A DNA stretch of 64,000 bases from Pseudomonas sp. ATCC PTA-122608 (GTDB lineage: Bacteria > Pseudomonadota > Gammaproteobacteria > Pseudomonadales > Pseudomonadaceae), in assembly GCF_001952855.1 (NCBI RefSeq), contig NZ_LPNO01000006.1, positions 201,942-265,941 of the forward strand. Reading direction: 5' to 3'. This document shows positions 48,301-55,135 of this stretch, piece after piece (the stretch's first letter is position 1; every line of letters begins with the position of its first letter). The position numbers and the translations under genes were made by a program. Below the pieces are notes generated by a model that saw only the letters and a program-made list of their open reading frames with translations, was not told the origin of the DNA and searched no databases.

Positions 48301-48851
48301 ATGTGGTGCAACGTCACCAGCAACAGGTGTTCGTCATGGTTTTTCTTCAGCAACTTGATACGCAGCAAAGGCCCTTGAATCAGATCGAACGGGGCAAGGG
48401 CTTCGGCACGGGTGACCGTGTCGATCCGCCCGTCGCGCTCAGCGTCTTCGAGCGCTGAAAAGTCGATGAATTCGACCCTGACCTCCCCGGCATCAAGGAC
48501 GTGCTGAAGCACCTGGTCATCCTGCTCGCGAAACACCGTACGCAAGGTTTCGTGACGGCCCAGCAGACTATCGACAGCCTGCTGCAACGCTTGCCGATCC
48601 ACCTCACCCAGCAACGTCACGGCCATGGGCAGATTGTAGGCACTGCCACGCGGGTCCAACTGCCAGGCAAACCACATACGCTGTTGCGCATAGGACAAGG
48701 CGTCCCGCCCCGCCACCTGCACATCGGACGCAATGGGAAAAAGCGAAAAGTCGACGTTCTCCGCTTTCAAGGCTTCAAGAAACAAATGCCGCTTCGGCGC
48801 AGGCAACTCTATAAAACGACGAGCGAGTCTAAGTGAATCTTGAGCGTTCAT
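42306..48851 (-). CDS. pvdI: Pyoverdine NRPS, first two side-chain modules of this operon
   Basis: A 2181-residue NRPS: C (about 55-490), A (505-990), T (1005-1070, GGHSL), C (about 1095-1530), A (1560-2055), T (2080-2145). No E and no TE. Codes read by eye: A1 DLTKVGHVGK (Asp), A2 DGEDHGTVTK (Orn or Lys). The first C domain should accept the chain from PvdL, which is encoded elsewhere. ATG 48851 with AAGGA upstream is preferred over an earlier in-frame start, which would place the coding start close to the promoter. Two bases separate its stop from the next NRPS ATG. The symbol follows P. aeruginosa naming by position only. Confidence 0.9.
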   Translation of the reverse strand: MNAQDSLRLARRFIELPAPKRHLFLEALKAENVDFSLFPIASDVQVAGRDALSYAQQRMWFAWQLDPRGSAYNLPMAVTLLGEVDRQALQQAVDSLLGRHETLRTVFREQDDQVLQHVLDAGEVRVEFIDFSALEDAERDGRIDTVTRAEALAPFDLIQGPLLRIKLLKKNHDEHLLLVTLHHIVADGWSMGVLIDELVRLYDAASSGETATLPALPIQYRDYALWQRSWLEAGEQARQLTYWLDKLGDEHPVLELPADRPRPAVPGHRGEQYAVDIDPQLAAQLRGVARKHNVTLFMLMLASFSVLLYRYSGQNIQRVGVPVANRQRTEVEGLIGCFINTQVLHTHIDPLIDTAELLRRVKASALEAQSFQDLPFEKLVEVLNLDRSTAHSPLFQVLFNHQANVTDVQTIKTRSGLVLEKSPQPKTTARFDLALDTVESDGQLQAAFTFAVDLFDRATIARLAEHWVQVLRGLAQETVLPIGEWPLGDQLRPQDGLTVEPDTCVHSLIEQVARDFPERVAAVHEGHTISYGELNRQAGQLQQQLQAAGVVPEQAVGVVADRSPGMLVGMLAILKCGAAYVPLEPDQPAQRLAFMLEDAGIVHVLAPSNWAQTLPVGIQSIAFDRIADLPGTAPCVEVAPGNLAYIIYTSGTTGTPKGVAVSHGALVNYVQAVSRRLPMADIQNLAMTSTPAADLGHTVFYGALCNGKTVHLLSKERVLDADAFATYMTEHRIDALKIVPSHLDAMLSASGSGAVLPRECLVLGGEACSEALLSRIAGFSPALAVINHYGPTEGTVGALTAPLVAGQPLHLGDPLDSVRVQVLDASLLPTLGGAKGELHIAGVGLARGYIARPGLTAERFVPDPHGPAGSRMYRTGDFVRRDPTGALRFIGRMDHQVKIRGYRVEPGEVEQRLQDLPGVRKALVRVTGVPDALQLVAYVVASQAPQDEAALNASGVELQKALRGFMPEHMIPGQIVFLDEMPLTANGKVDASRLPAPGATSDERQYEAPVTDHEKLMASIWAEVLGVERVGLGDNFFALGGHSLLATQIVSRARRQLGLDIPLRLLFDTQDLRSFCAEITGQAGADDAPFRILDRQQNLAVSHAQHRQWLFWKIHPQSSAYNTPMAVRVSGSLDKLALRAAFDALVARHESLRTVFVEEQGVPCLKVLPSLSVPLAEECIGALQGQALELKLQEEIQRPFDLANGPLLRIKLLQVGAEEHLLLLTLHHIVSDGWSMSVMVRECIASYNARVSGQAPVALAPLAVQYADYATWQRERLNDGQMQAQLGYWKARLEDDFSVLELPADRVRPQVQSYRGGRIDVRLPAELAAGLRRLAVSANATLFHIFLASFGLLLARYSATEKINVGVPVTNRNRLELEGLIGFFVNTLVVRVGVDFTATFNQLLAQVKETSLQAQANKDIPFDVLVEELAPERGLGHNPLFQVMYNHMRDLGEQVTGQSLIGADVQELDLIEGTSQFDLSLDTVERSDGVLATFVYASDLFDHARIERMAEHWLNLLHALAAQPQVSVDRLPLFSPQEQVRLERDWCQGAQTTHLADTAVARLFEARVHEQPQAPALLMGDEQLSYAELNRQANRLAHKLRELGVGPEVLVGVAVERSLDMVIGLLAILKAGGAYVPLDPDYPRERLAYMMEDSAIVLLLTQTALQSRLPIPPGLPSLCLDQPDDWLAAYSADNLAVPVDPQSLAYVMYTSGSTGRPKGVAINQGSLSLHAQVSLGFFNLSASDRILQFATFNFDGFVEQLYPALTCGASVVIRGPALWDSGTFYRELIDKDISVVDLTTAYWFMLAKDFAAKGPRDYGRLHQLHAGGEAMPPEGVVAWKQAGLGHVRLLNTYGPTEATVTVTAHDCTAFAAPDSSAPPALMPIGKALGGRSIYLLDNGAALTAPGAIGELQIGGGLLARGYHHRPALTAERFIPDPFSEHPGGRLYRTGDLARYVEDGVIEYVGRIDHQVKIRGFRIELGEISARLLEHPALGDALVIDIDGVLGKQLVGYLVPTDAAILHADAEVQAALLGRIREDLRSSLPDYMVPAHLMWMAELPLTPNGKLDRKALPAPDARQMQAHYVAPATELEQQLCDIWATVLRIERVGMHDNFFELGGHSLLAAQAISRINTQLGIDMPIRQIFETPVLSEFSRTLESAGQSLTEAGLSDIEQLMNEMTEA

Positions 48852-48908
48852 GCATTCCGTCCTTACTGATCTGCGGCCTGGCCTGCGGGCCAAGGCGTTT
48901 CCAGTAGA

Positions 48909-48932
48909 ACGAGCAAGGGAGAGGCTAATTTA
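48909..48932 (-). promoter_or_regulatory. PvdS-dependent promoter of the NRPS operon
   Basis: On the minus strand GGCTAAAT (TAAAT at 48932-48928), 16 bases, CGT (48911-48909), 58 bp before the first NRPS ATG. No other box is seen down to 22846, so this promoter probably drives about 26 kb. Confidence 0.92.
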
Positions 48933-49006
48933 GCCAGGAAAGCCGCAGGCCGATCACCTGCACGCAACGCCGTTGGGCGCTGCGCCTGGGCTCGCCAAGT
49001 AAGGGT

Positions 49007-49990
49007 TCAGCGAGGTTGCTCGCTATAACCTTGTGCCATCGCCACGACCACCTTCCGGGGCCCGGTAAAGGGCGAACGCGCATGAGCGGCGAGCATGTTG
49101 TCGAGCATCAGCACATCCCCCGCCTGCCAGGGAAAACGGATAGCGCACTCGTCCAGTACCCGACGCACCTCGTCCAGCACCTCGGCCTCGATGGGCGAGC
49201 CGTCCCCGTAATAAACGTTACGGGGCAGGTCCTCTTCATCGACGATGTCCAGCAAGGTTTCCCGCACCTCGTCCGGCAGGTTGGAGACATGGAACAAGTG
49301 CGCCTGATTGAACCACACCCAATCGCCGGTCGACGGGTGCCGGGCCACCGCCTGGCAGGTCTGGCGCGTGCGCAGCTCGCCATCGTCTTTCCACTCCCAC
49401 TCGATGGCGTGCGCTTGGCAATAGGCCTCTACCACACCCCGATCTTCGGTGTTGAATACCTGCTCCCATCCCACATCCAGGCCATTGCCATAATTGCGCA
49501 CATACATCAGGCCCTTCTCGATAAAACGCTGGCGAACATACTCCGGCATTCGGCGGTACACCTCCCGACTATCGGCAATCGGCGTATCACCGCCGGTCTG
49601 CGCGGCAATCACGCTGTAGAACCAGATTTTCATTGGCCACTCGAGGGTGTAGGCCTGCTCGTTGTGCAACGGAATGCTCTGATGCGCAGGGTATTCGGTC
49701 GAGGTGTAGACGCCTTGGGTGACATTGCTGCGCGGTGTGGAGCCAAACTCGTAATTGAGCAACGGATGACCAAATGCCTGAGCAAACTGGCGAAACGCGT
49801 CCACACCGCCCACCTCAAAGCCGCGAAACAGGATGCCACCCGCCTGCGGCAGATGCTGTTCAACCAGCGGTTGAAGCTCATTGAACACATCCATCAATCC
49901 GAGACCAGGCTCCGGGGCCTCAATCAACAATGGCAAGCTGCCCCGCTCACTCAACAAAGGGAAGGCATTGAATTCCAGCAGTACGTTCAT
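49007..49990 (-). CDS. SyrP-like Fe(II)/2-oxoglutarate beta-hydroxylase (aspartyl hydroxylase)
   Basis: A 327-residue TauD/TfdA-family enzyme. Iron ligands are His and Glu of LHNEQAYTLEWP and the distal His of MLAAHARSPFTGPRK, whose Arg would bind 2-oxoglutarate. HNE in place of HxD and the WP that follows are typical of the SyrP group, which hydroxylates carrier-bound aspartate. It sits directly upstream of three NRPS genes with two Asp modules, so beta-hydroxylation of Asp is the natural role. ATG 49990 (GGAG ten bases upstream) is preferred to GTG 50011, which would be too close to the expected transcription start. No symbol is settled for this gene. Confidence 0.87.
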   Translation of the reverse strand: MNVLLEFNAFPLLSERGSLPLLIEAPEPGLGLMDVFNELQPLVEQHLPQAGGILFRGFEVGGVDAFRQFAQAFGHPLLNYEFGSTPRSNVTQGVYTSTEYPAHQSIPLHNEQAYTLEWPMKIWFYSVIAAQTGGDTPIADSREVYRRMPEYVRQRFIEKGLMYVRNYGNGLDVGWEQVFNTEDRGVVEAYCQAHAIEWEWKDDGELRTRQTCQAVARHPSTGDWVWFNQAHLFHVSNLPDEVRETLLDIVDEEDLPRNVYYGDGSPIEAEVLDEVRRVLDECAIRFPWQAGDVLMLDNMLAAHARSPFTGPRKVVVAMAQGYSEQPR

Positions 49991-50025
49991 GTGGCTCGGC
50001 TCCAAAGGCACGTCGTCCCTATAAA

Positions 50026-50049
50026 ACGAATCCGGAGGGGAAAAATTAG
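50026..50049 (-). promoter_or_regulatory. Degenerate PvdS box upstream of the hydroxylase
   Basis: On the minus strand GCTAAT is followed by exactly 16 bases and CGT (50028-50026). The core has one A fewer than the consensus TAAAT, so it is probably a weaker PvdS site. Confidence 0.55.
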
Positions 50050-50179
50050 CGGGGGATTTGTTGCGCAGGCAGCAGTGTCATCAAGGGTTACATCAAACAC
50101 CGAGTGGCTCGGCGAGGCTGTCCTATCATTGACTCAACCCATCAATTGCAACTACATTTAGTTACAGGCAAGGATCGCC

Positions 50180-50431
50180 GTGTCGAAAAATGAAAAGCTG
50201 CTGGCCAAACTGCTCAATGAGCAATCAGCGTTTACCTGGCCCGAACTCGTCACGCTGCTGGGGCGCCTGGGCTACACGCAAATCGAAGGGGCGGGTAGCC
50301 GGGTCAGGTTCGACAAGGGCGACCCCTGTGCAATGATCACCCTGCACAAGCCTCACCCCGGCAACGAACTGAAACACTACATTCGGCGCCAAATCATCGA
50401 ACAATTGAAATCAGGAGAACTGATTCAGTGA
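50180..50431 (+). CDS. hicA: HicA-type mRNA interferase toxin
   Basis: An 83-residue double-stranded-RNA-binding-fold toxin of the YcfA/HicA family. The tell-tale C-terminal part is GSRVRFDKGDPCAMITLHKPHPGNELKHYIRRQI; the catalytic His is probably in HKPHPG. The start is GTG with AAGGA upstream. Its stop overlaps the antitoxin GTG (GTGA), so the pair is coupled. It lies at the edge of the pyoverdine locus. Length is slightly above typical HicA (about 60-80). Confidence 0.88.
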   Translation: MSKNEKLLAKLLNEQSAFTWPELVTLLGRLGYTQIEGAGSRVRFDKGDPCAMITLHKPHPGNELKHYIRRQIIEQLKSGELIQ

Positions 50432-50784
50432 ACAATCAGCTGAAACACAAAGGCTACATCGGCTCCATCGAAGCCAGCATCGAAGACAATTGCCTGTTCG
50501 GAAAGCTGCTTTTCATCAAGGCACTGGTCAGCTATGAGGGTAAAACCGTCGCCGAACTGGACGCGGCCTTTTGCAACGCGGTAGACGACTATATCGCGAC
50601 CTGCGAAGGCCTTGGGCAAACACCGGAAAAGCCCTGCAAGGGCTCGTTCAACGTCCGTGTCGGCCACGACCTCCATTTAGCCGCCGCCCTCGCGGCGACC
50701 CGGCAAAAAGTCACGCTGAACGACCTCACACGGCAAGCGTTGAACGAATTCCTGCAACATCGCGGCGCACTCGTTGCAGGGTAA
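50428..50784 (+). CDS. hicB: HicB-type antitoxin
   Basis: A 118-residue antitoxin. The N-terminal HicB partial-RNase-H fold (YIGSIEASIEDNCLFGKLLFIKALVSYEGKTVAELDAAFCNAVDDYI) is followed by a ribbon-helix-helix DNA-binding tail (SFNVRVGHDLHLAAALAATRQKVTLNDLTRQALNEFL). GTG start with AGGAGA ten bases upstream, overlapping hicA. It would neutralise HicA and repress the operon. The stop directly abuts the stop of the convergent MFS gene with no base between. Confidence 0.88.
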   Translation: MNNQLKHKGYIGSIEASIEDNCLFGKLLFIKALVSYEGKTVAELDAAFCNAVDDYIATCEGLGQTPEKPCKGSFNVRVGHDLHLAAALAATRQKVTLNDLTRQALNEFLQHRGALVAG

Positions 50785-51957
50785 TCAGCCCAACCGCCGA
50801 TACCCCAACACCGCCGCCCCAAGCACCACCGCCCCCGCCGCCAGCGCCACCCAGAACCCACTGGGGGCGCCGAAGTTGTCGATCATCCAGCCGGAGCTGG
50901 CGGCGCCAATGGCCACGCCGATGCTCAGGCCGGTGATCAGCCAGGTCATGCCTTCGGTCAGGCGGCTCGGCGGGACAATTTGCTCCACCAAGGCCATGGA
51001 CACGATCAGCGTCGGGGCGAAGAACAGCCCGGAGATGAAGATCGCCGCCGCCAACCCGGGAATGTTCGTCACCAGCAGCAACGGCAACGTGGTGATCGCC
51101 GTGGCCACGCCGCAGTACAGGAACTGGCGCGGCAGCGGTGCTTTCAACTTGAGCGCGCCAAACGCCAGCCCGGCCAGACACGAACCGATGGCGTACACCG
51201 ACAGCACAATGCTCGCGGCGGCTGGCTGGCCTTGATGCTGGGCGAAGGCGACGCTGACCACATCCACCACGCCGACGATAACGCCCATGGCCATCAACAG
51301 CACCATCAGGATCAACACCGAGGGCGAGGCGATCAGCCAACGGCCGTGTTCGGCGTGGTGTTCATGCACCGGTGGCTCAGTGCGGCGCTGCATCACGAAT
51401 GCCGTCACACCCACCGCCAGGAACAGTGCCGCAATCAACGGCCCCGCTTCGGGAAACAGCAGCACACACAGGCCCACCGAAACCGGCGGGCCGACAATGA
51501 ACACCACCTCATCCAGCACCGACTCCAGGGCAAACGCGGTTTGCAACTTGGGCTGACCGCGATACAACTCGGTCCAGCGCGCCCGCACCATGGCCGACAT
51601 GTTGGGCATGCAACCGGCCAGGGCGGCGAAGATGAACAGCGTCCACGTCGGCGCCTGCAAGCGGGTGCAGAGCAATAGCAGCAACAGCGCGCCGCCGCCG
51701 ATGGAAGCGGCCACCGGCAACACCCGGCCCTGGCCGTAACGGTCCACCAGCCGTGAGACCTGGGGCGCGCAAAACGCGGTGGCCAGGGCGAAGGTGGCCG
51801 TCACCGCACCGGCCAAACCGTAACCGCCGTGCACTTGCGACAGCATGGTGATCAAGCCGATGCCGGTCATGGAGATCGGCATGCGGGCGAGCATGCCCGC
51901 CAATACAAAAGCCCTGGAACCTGGCGCCTGGAACAGCTCGGCGTAGGGGTTTGCCAT
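50785..51957 (-). CDS. MFS transporter, divergent from a TetR regulator
   Basis: A 390-residue major-facilitator protein with about twelve membrane helices and the DRYGQGR loop (motif A region, about residues 70-78). ATG 51957 has AGAGG upstream; the frame open to 52068 crosses the operator region and is not used. The neighbouring TetR gene and the paired operators between them indicate a drug or metabolite exporter induced by the TetR ligand. Substrate unknown. Confidence 0.87.
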   Translation of the reverse strand: MANPYAELFQAPGSRAFVLAGMLARMPISMTGIGLITMLSQVHGGYGLAGAVTATFALATAFCAPQVSRLVDRYGQGRVLPVAASIGGGALLLLLLCTRLQAPTWTLFIFAALAGCMPNMSAMVRARWTELYRGQPKLQTAFALESVLDEVVFIVGPPVSVGLCVLLFPEAGPLIAALFLAVGVTAFVMQRRTEPPVHEHHAEHGRWLIASPSVLILMVLLMAMGVIVGVVDVVSVAFAQHQGQPAAASIVLSVYAIGSCLAGLAFGALKLKAPLPRQFLYCGVATAITTLPLLLVTNIPGLAAAIFISGLFFAPTLIVSMALVEQIVPPSRLTEGMTWLITGLSIGVAIGAASSGWMIDNFGAPSGFWVALAAGAVVLGAAVLGYRRLG

Positions 51958-52017
51958 GTGTGTAACCTCTTCCTGAGCGCCCTGAAACTTGCTATTCGAG
52001 GTTTTCAGGGCAAAATA

Positions 52018-52064
52018 CATACGGTGCGTATGTGATAAATCATGCGTAACATACGCACCGTATG
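52018..52064. promoter_or_regulatory. Paired operator for the TetR regulator
   Basis: CATACGGTGCGTATG (52018-52032) and its exact reverse complement CATACGCACCGTATG (52050-52064) are 17 bp apart. Each is itself an imperfect palindrome (CATACG/CGTATG), so two regulator dimers could bind between the divergent start codons. Confidence 0.85.
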
Positions 52065-52090
52065 TCAATCACCTATTGCGAGCCTTACCC

Positions 52091-52675
52091 ATGAGCCGAG
52101 CCCGTGCCGACATGATCGAAGACACCCGCGCCCGCCTGATCGCCAGCGCCCGCCAGGCCTTCGCCACGCAAGGTTACGCCCAAACGTCGATGGACGATTT
52201 CACCGCGCGCGCCGGCCTGACCCGGGGAGCGTTGTACCATCATTTTGGCGACAAGAAAGGCTTGCTGGCGGCGGTGGTTGCGCAGCTCGACGGTGAAATG
52301 GACGCGAGCCTGCAGCGTATCTCGGAACAGGCCGTTAATCCTTGGGAAGGGTTTTGCGAGCGCTGCCGAGTTTATTTGCGCATGGCTCAGGATCCCGAGG
52401 TCCAGCGCATCGTATTGCAGGATGCCCCGGCGGTGCTGGGCGCAACTGACCAGCAGCAATGCGTGGACTCGCTGCGCCGTTTGCTCGATGACCTGATGCA
52501 GGCGGGCCTCGTCGAGCAGGCGTGCAGCCAGGCGCTGGCGAGGCTGATCAATGGCAGCCTGGTAAGCGCATCGCTGTGGATCGCTCAGGATGGAGACCCG
52601 GGGGCGCGGCTGGAAGAAGCCTTGCATGGGTTGGAGTTGTTGTTGCGCGGGTTGAAGCTCCATGTCGTTCGCTGA
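52091..52675 (+). CDS. TetR/AcrR-family transcriptional regulator
   Basis: A 194-residue repressor: N-terminal HTH (about residues 10-55: ARLIASARQAFATQGYAQTSMDDFTARAGLTRGALYHHFGDKKGLL in outline) followed by a ligand domain. ATG 52091 lies just past the operator; the frame is open further upstream through the operator, but no good site is there. It probably represses the divergent MFS gene and itself. Confidence 0.9.
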   Translation: MSRARADMIEDTRARLIASARQAFATQGYAQTSMDDFTARAGLTRGALYHHFGDKKGLLAAVVAQLDGEMDASLQRISEQAVNPWEGFCERCRVYLRMAQDPEVQRIVLQDAPAVLGATDQQQCVDSLRRLLDDLMQAGLVEQACSQALARLINGSLVSASLWIAQDGDPGARLEEALHGLELLLRGLKLHVVR

Positions 52676-52710
52676 ACGAGTGCGGCGGGGGTTGTCAGGA
52701 TCCAGGGGGG

Positions 52711-53552
52711 CATATCCGTTATTTAGGTAACGGCCGCCTATGGTTCCGCTCTTACAGCGGGTCACTTTTGGCAAACGCCCGGAATGCCGGCCCAGCCAAA
52801 AGTAACCAAAAGGTCTTTGCCCCACCACTCGGTGCCTCGCCTAGGCTCGGCATGCCCGCACTCCGGCCCGATTCCGCGGGCCGCCGCGACGGGCCATCCA
52901 TGGCCCGGCGCGGCTAAATCGGCTTCCCTGCCGATTTACCCGCTCCACCGTGCCTACTTGCGGCCATCGTGGTTGACGGGGCCCGCAGATCAAGATCAAA
53001 AGCAGATCAAGGGCACAGCGGCCTACAGGCCGGCTTGAGTGTTAGAAGCCAGATCAAAAGCCAGAGCGAATGCAGATCTGCTTTTCTGTGGGAGCGGGCT
53101 TGCTCGCGAAAAACCTGAGACCGCCGCGTTCATCCAGAATGCCAGCGTCATCGTTAACGACCTTCGCGAGCAAGCCCGCTCCCACATTTGAACCGTGCCC
53201 GCTTTAGCTTCTGATTTTGCTGTTGCTGTTGCTCCACCACACTCAAGCCGGCCTGTAGGCCGCTGTGCCCTTGATCTGCTTTTGATCTTGATCTTAGGCG
53301 CCCCGTTAAACCACGCTGGCCGAACGCAGGCAGTACGGAGCGGGTAAACCGGCAGGACGCCGGTTTAGCCGCGACGGTGCAGGGACGCCCCGTCGCGGCG
53401 GCCCGCTTCGTGCTGCCGGAGTGCGGGCACACCGAGCCCAAGCGAGGTGCCGAGTGGTGGGGCAAGAGCGTTTTGCTTACTTTTGCGCTTTTCAAAAGTG
53501 AGCCGCTGTAAGAGCGGAACCAATACCAGCCATCACCCAAATAACGGATATG
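52711..53552. repeat. Long inverted repeat (about 330 and 312 bp arms) around a REP doublet
   Basis: The 948-bp stretch without genes from 52676 to 53623 is occupied by this structure. The left arm (52711-53040) runs from CATATCCGTTATTT to GGCCGGCTTGAGT, and the right arm (53241-53552) is its diverged reverse complement, with matching blocks such as GGTTCCGCTCTTACAGCGG and AGCAGATCAAGGGCACAGCG. A REP doublet is at the centre. Short frames inside look non-coding. It could cruciform or represent two head-to-head copies of a repeated non-coding element common in this species group. Confidence 0.8.
53087..53186. repeat. REP doublet at the centre of the long inverted repeat
   Basis: TGTGGGAGCGGGCTTGCTCG at 53087 onward and its 24-bp exact complement ending at 53186. 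Its midpoint (53136) nearly coincides with the midpoint of the larger repeat (about 53140). Confidence 0.88.
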
Positions 53553-53623
53553 TACCCAGCCCCCCAAACCATAAAAACCCACCCGAAACATTGCGCTCAC
53601 CTGAGCGAACCACAACATTGACC

Positions 53624-55135
53624 CTAGATACGCCGCAACATCAACGCCGCCACCGCACACGCGGCCAACGCCACACACGCCAGAAAGAACGCATCACTGT
53701 AGGCCATCAAAAACGCCTGATGGCGCACACTCTGGTCCAGCAGGTCCAACACCACCTGATGCTCCGGCAACTGCTCCTGCAGCACCCCGCCCCCAGGCAA
53801 GCGCTGTTGCAGCACCGGGTCAAACAGCGTCACCGACTCACCGATCCGCGCCGAATGCACCCGCTCGCGCACCACCACCAATTGCGCCAGCAGCGCCGTA
53901 CCGACCGCGCCCCCCAGGTTGCGCAGCATCGAGAACACCGCCGACGCCGACCCCGCCTGCGCCTTGGCCAGCCCATGCACGGCGAGCACCGACAACGCGA
54001 CCATGATCAACGGCTGACCAATCCCGCGCACCACGATCGAGGGCACGATCACATTGCCGGCGCTGTCCGCCGACAGGTGCGCGCCCATCCAGCAGCCCAA
54101 GGCCATGATCGCAAACCCCGAGGCCACCAGCATTTTTGCACTGACCCACTTCATCAAGCGCGGCAGAAACGGCGCCATGATCAATTGCACCAGCCCATAC
54201 GCAATCAAGCTCACGCCAATTTCGCTGGCGTTGTAGTGCTGCAATTGCGACAGGTAATTGGGCACCAGAAACACCAACCCGTAGGTGCTCGCGCCAAAGA
54301 TAAACATCGCCACGCTGGCCACGCCAAAGTTGTAGTGCCCCAACAGCCGCAGGTTGATAAAGGCATGCTTGCCCCACAACTGACGGGCCACGAAGCCGAT
54401 CAATCCCACCACCGCCAACAGCGTCATCCACACGATAAAGGGCGAGCCGAACCAGTCCTTGCGCCCGCCCTCCTCCAGCACGATCTGCAACGCGCCCAGG
54501 CCCAGCACCATGCAGCCGATGCCCAGCCAATCGCCCTGCCGCAACAGGCCGAGTTTCATCGGCTGGCGGTCGATGGACCAGGCCACCGCCGCCAGCAACG
54601 CAATCCCCGGGAACAGTTGCAGGTAGAAGATCCAGCGCCAGGAATACGCGTCGGTCAGCCAGCCACCAATCGACGGCCCGGCGGCCTGGGCCACACTGTT
54701 GGCCAGGCTGAACAAGGCCATGCCCAGCGGGATCTTGCTGGCCGGCAGCTCAGTGATGATCAGCTGGAATGACAAGGGAATCAGCACTGCCCCGGCCGCG
54801 CCCTGCACCACCCGGATCAGAATCATCACTTGCAGGTTGGGCGACAGCGAACACGCCACCGACGCCACCAGGAATATCCCCGAGCCCCACAGCATCACCC
54901 GGCGCAGGGAAAACACCTGCACCAGCCACGCGGTGAGGGGAATCATGATGATTTCCGCCACCAGGTAAGCAGTGGAAATCCACGAGCCTTCCTCAAAAGT
55001 CGCGCCCAGTGCGCCTTCGATTTCCGGCAGCGCGGCGCTGGTGACGTGCACGTTCATCCCGGCCATGAAGCAGCCGAACAGCCCGCCGATCACCGCTACC
55101 CAGGCGCGAAACGGCACACGCCCTTCAGCCTCCAT
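53624..55135 (-). CDS. EmrB/QacA-type (DHA2) MFS drug exporter
   Basis: A 503-residue inner-membrane transporter with about 14 helices. The opening GGLFGCFMAGMNVHVTSAALPEIEGALG and the segment LIRVVQGAAGAVLIPLSFQLI are typical of the EmrB group. Its ATG lies inside the end of the adaptor gene (11-bp overlap). Third gene of an outer-membrane factor - adaptor - transporter operon. Substrate unknown. Confidence 0.92.
   Translation of the reverse strand: MEAEGRVPFRAWVAVIGGLFGCFMAGMNVHVTSAALPEIEGALGATFEEGSWISTAYLVAEIIMIPLTAWLVQVFSLRRVMLWGSGIFLVASVACSLSPNLQVMILIRVVQGAAGAVLIPLSFQLIITELPASKIPLGMALFSLANSVAQAAGPSIGGWLTDAYSWRWIFYLQLFPGIALLAAVAWSIDRQPMKLGLLRQGDWLGIGCMVLGLGALQIVLEEGGRKDWFGSPFIVWMTLLAVVGLIGFVARQLWGKHAFINLRLLGHYNFGVASVAMFIFGASTYGLVFLVPNYLSQLQHYNASEIGVSLIAYGLVQLIMAPFLPRLMKWVSAKMLVASGFAIMALGCWMGAHLSADSAGNVIVPSIVVRGIGQPLIMVALSVLAVHGLAKAQAGSASAVFSMLRNLGGAVGTALLAQLVVVRERVHSARIGESVTLFDPVLQQRLPGGGVLQEQLPEHQVVLDLLDQSVRHQAFLMAYSDAFFLACVALAACAVAALMLRRI

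Noticed and set aside
52784..53678. Short frames inside the long inverted repeat
   Set aside because: They occur in both arms in different frames, are Pro/Arg rich and lack ribosome-binding sites; the region behaves as non-coding repeat.
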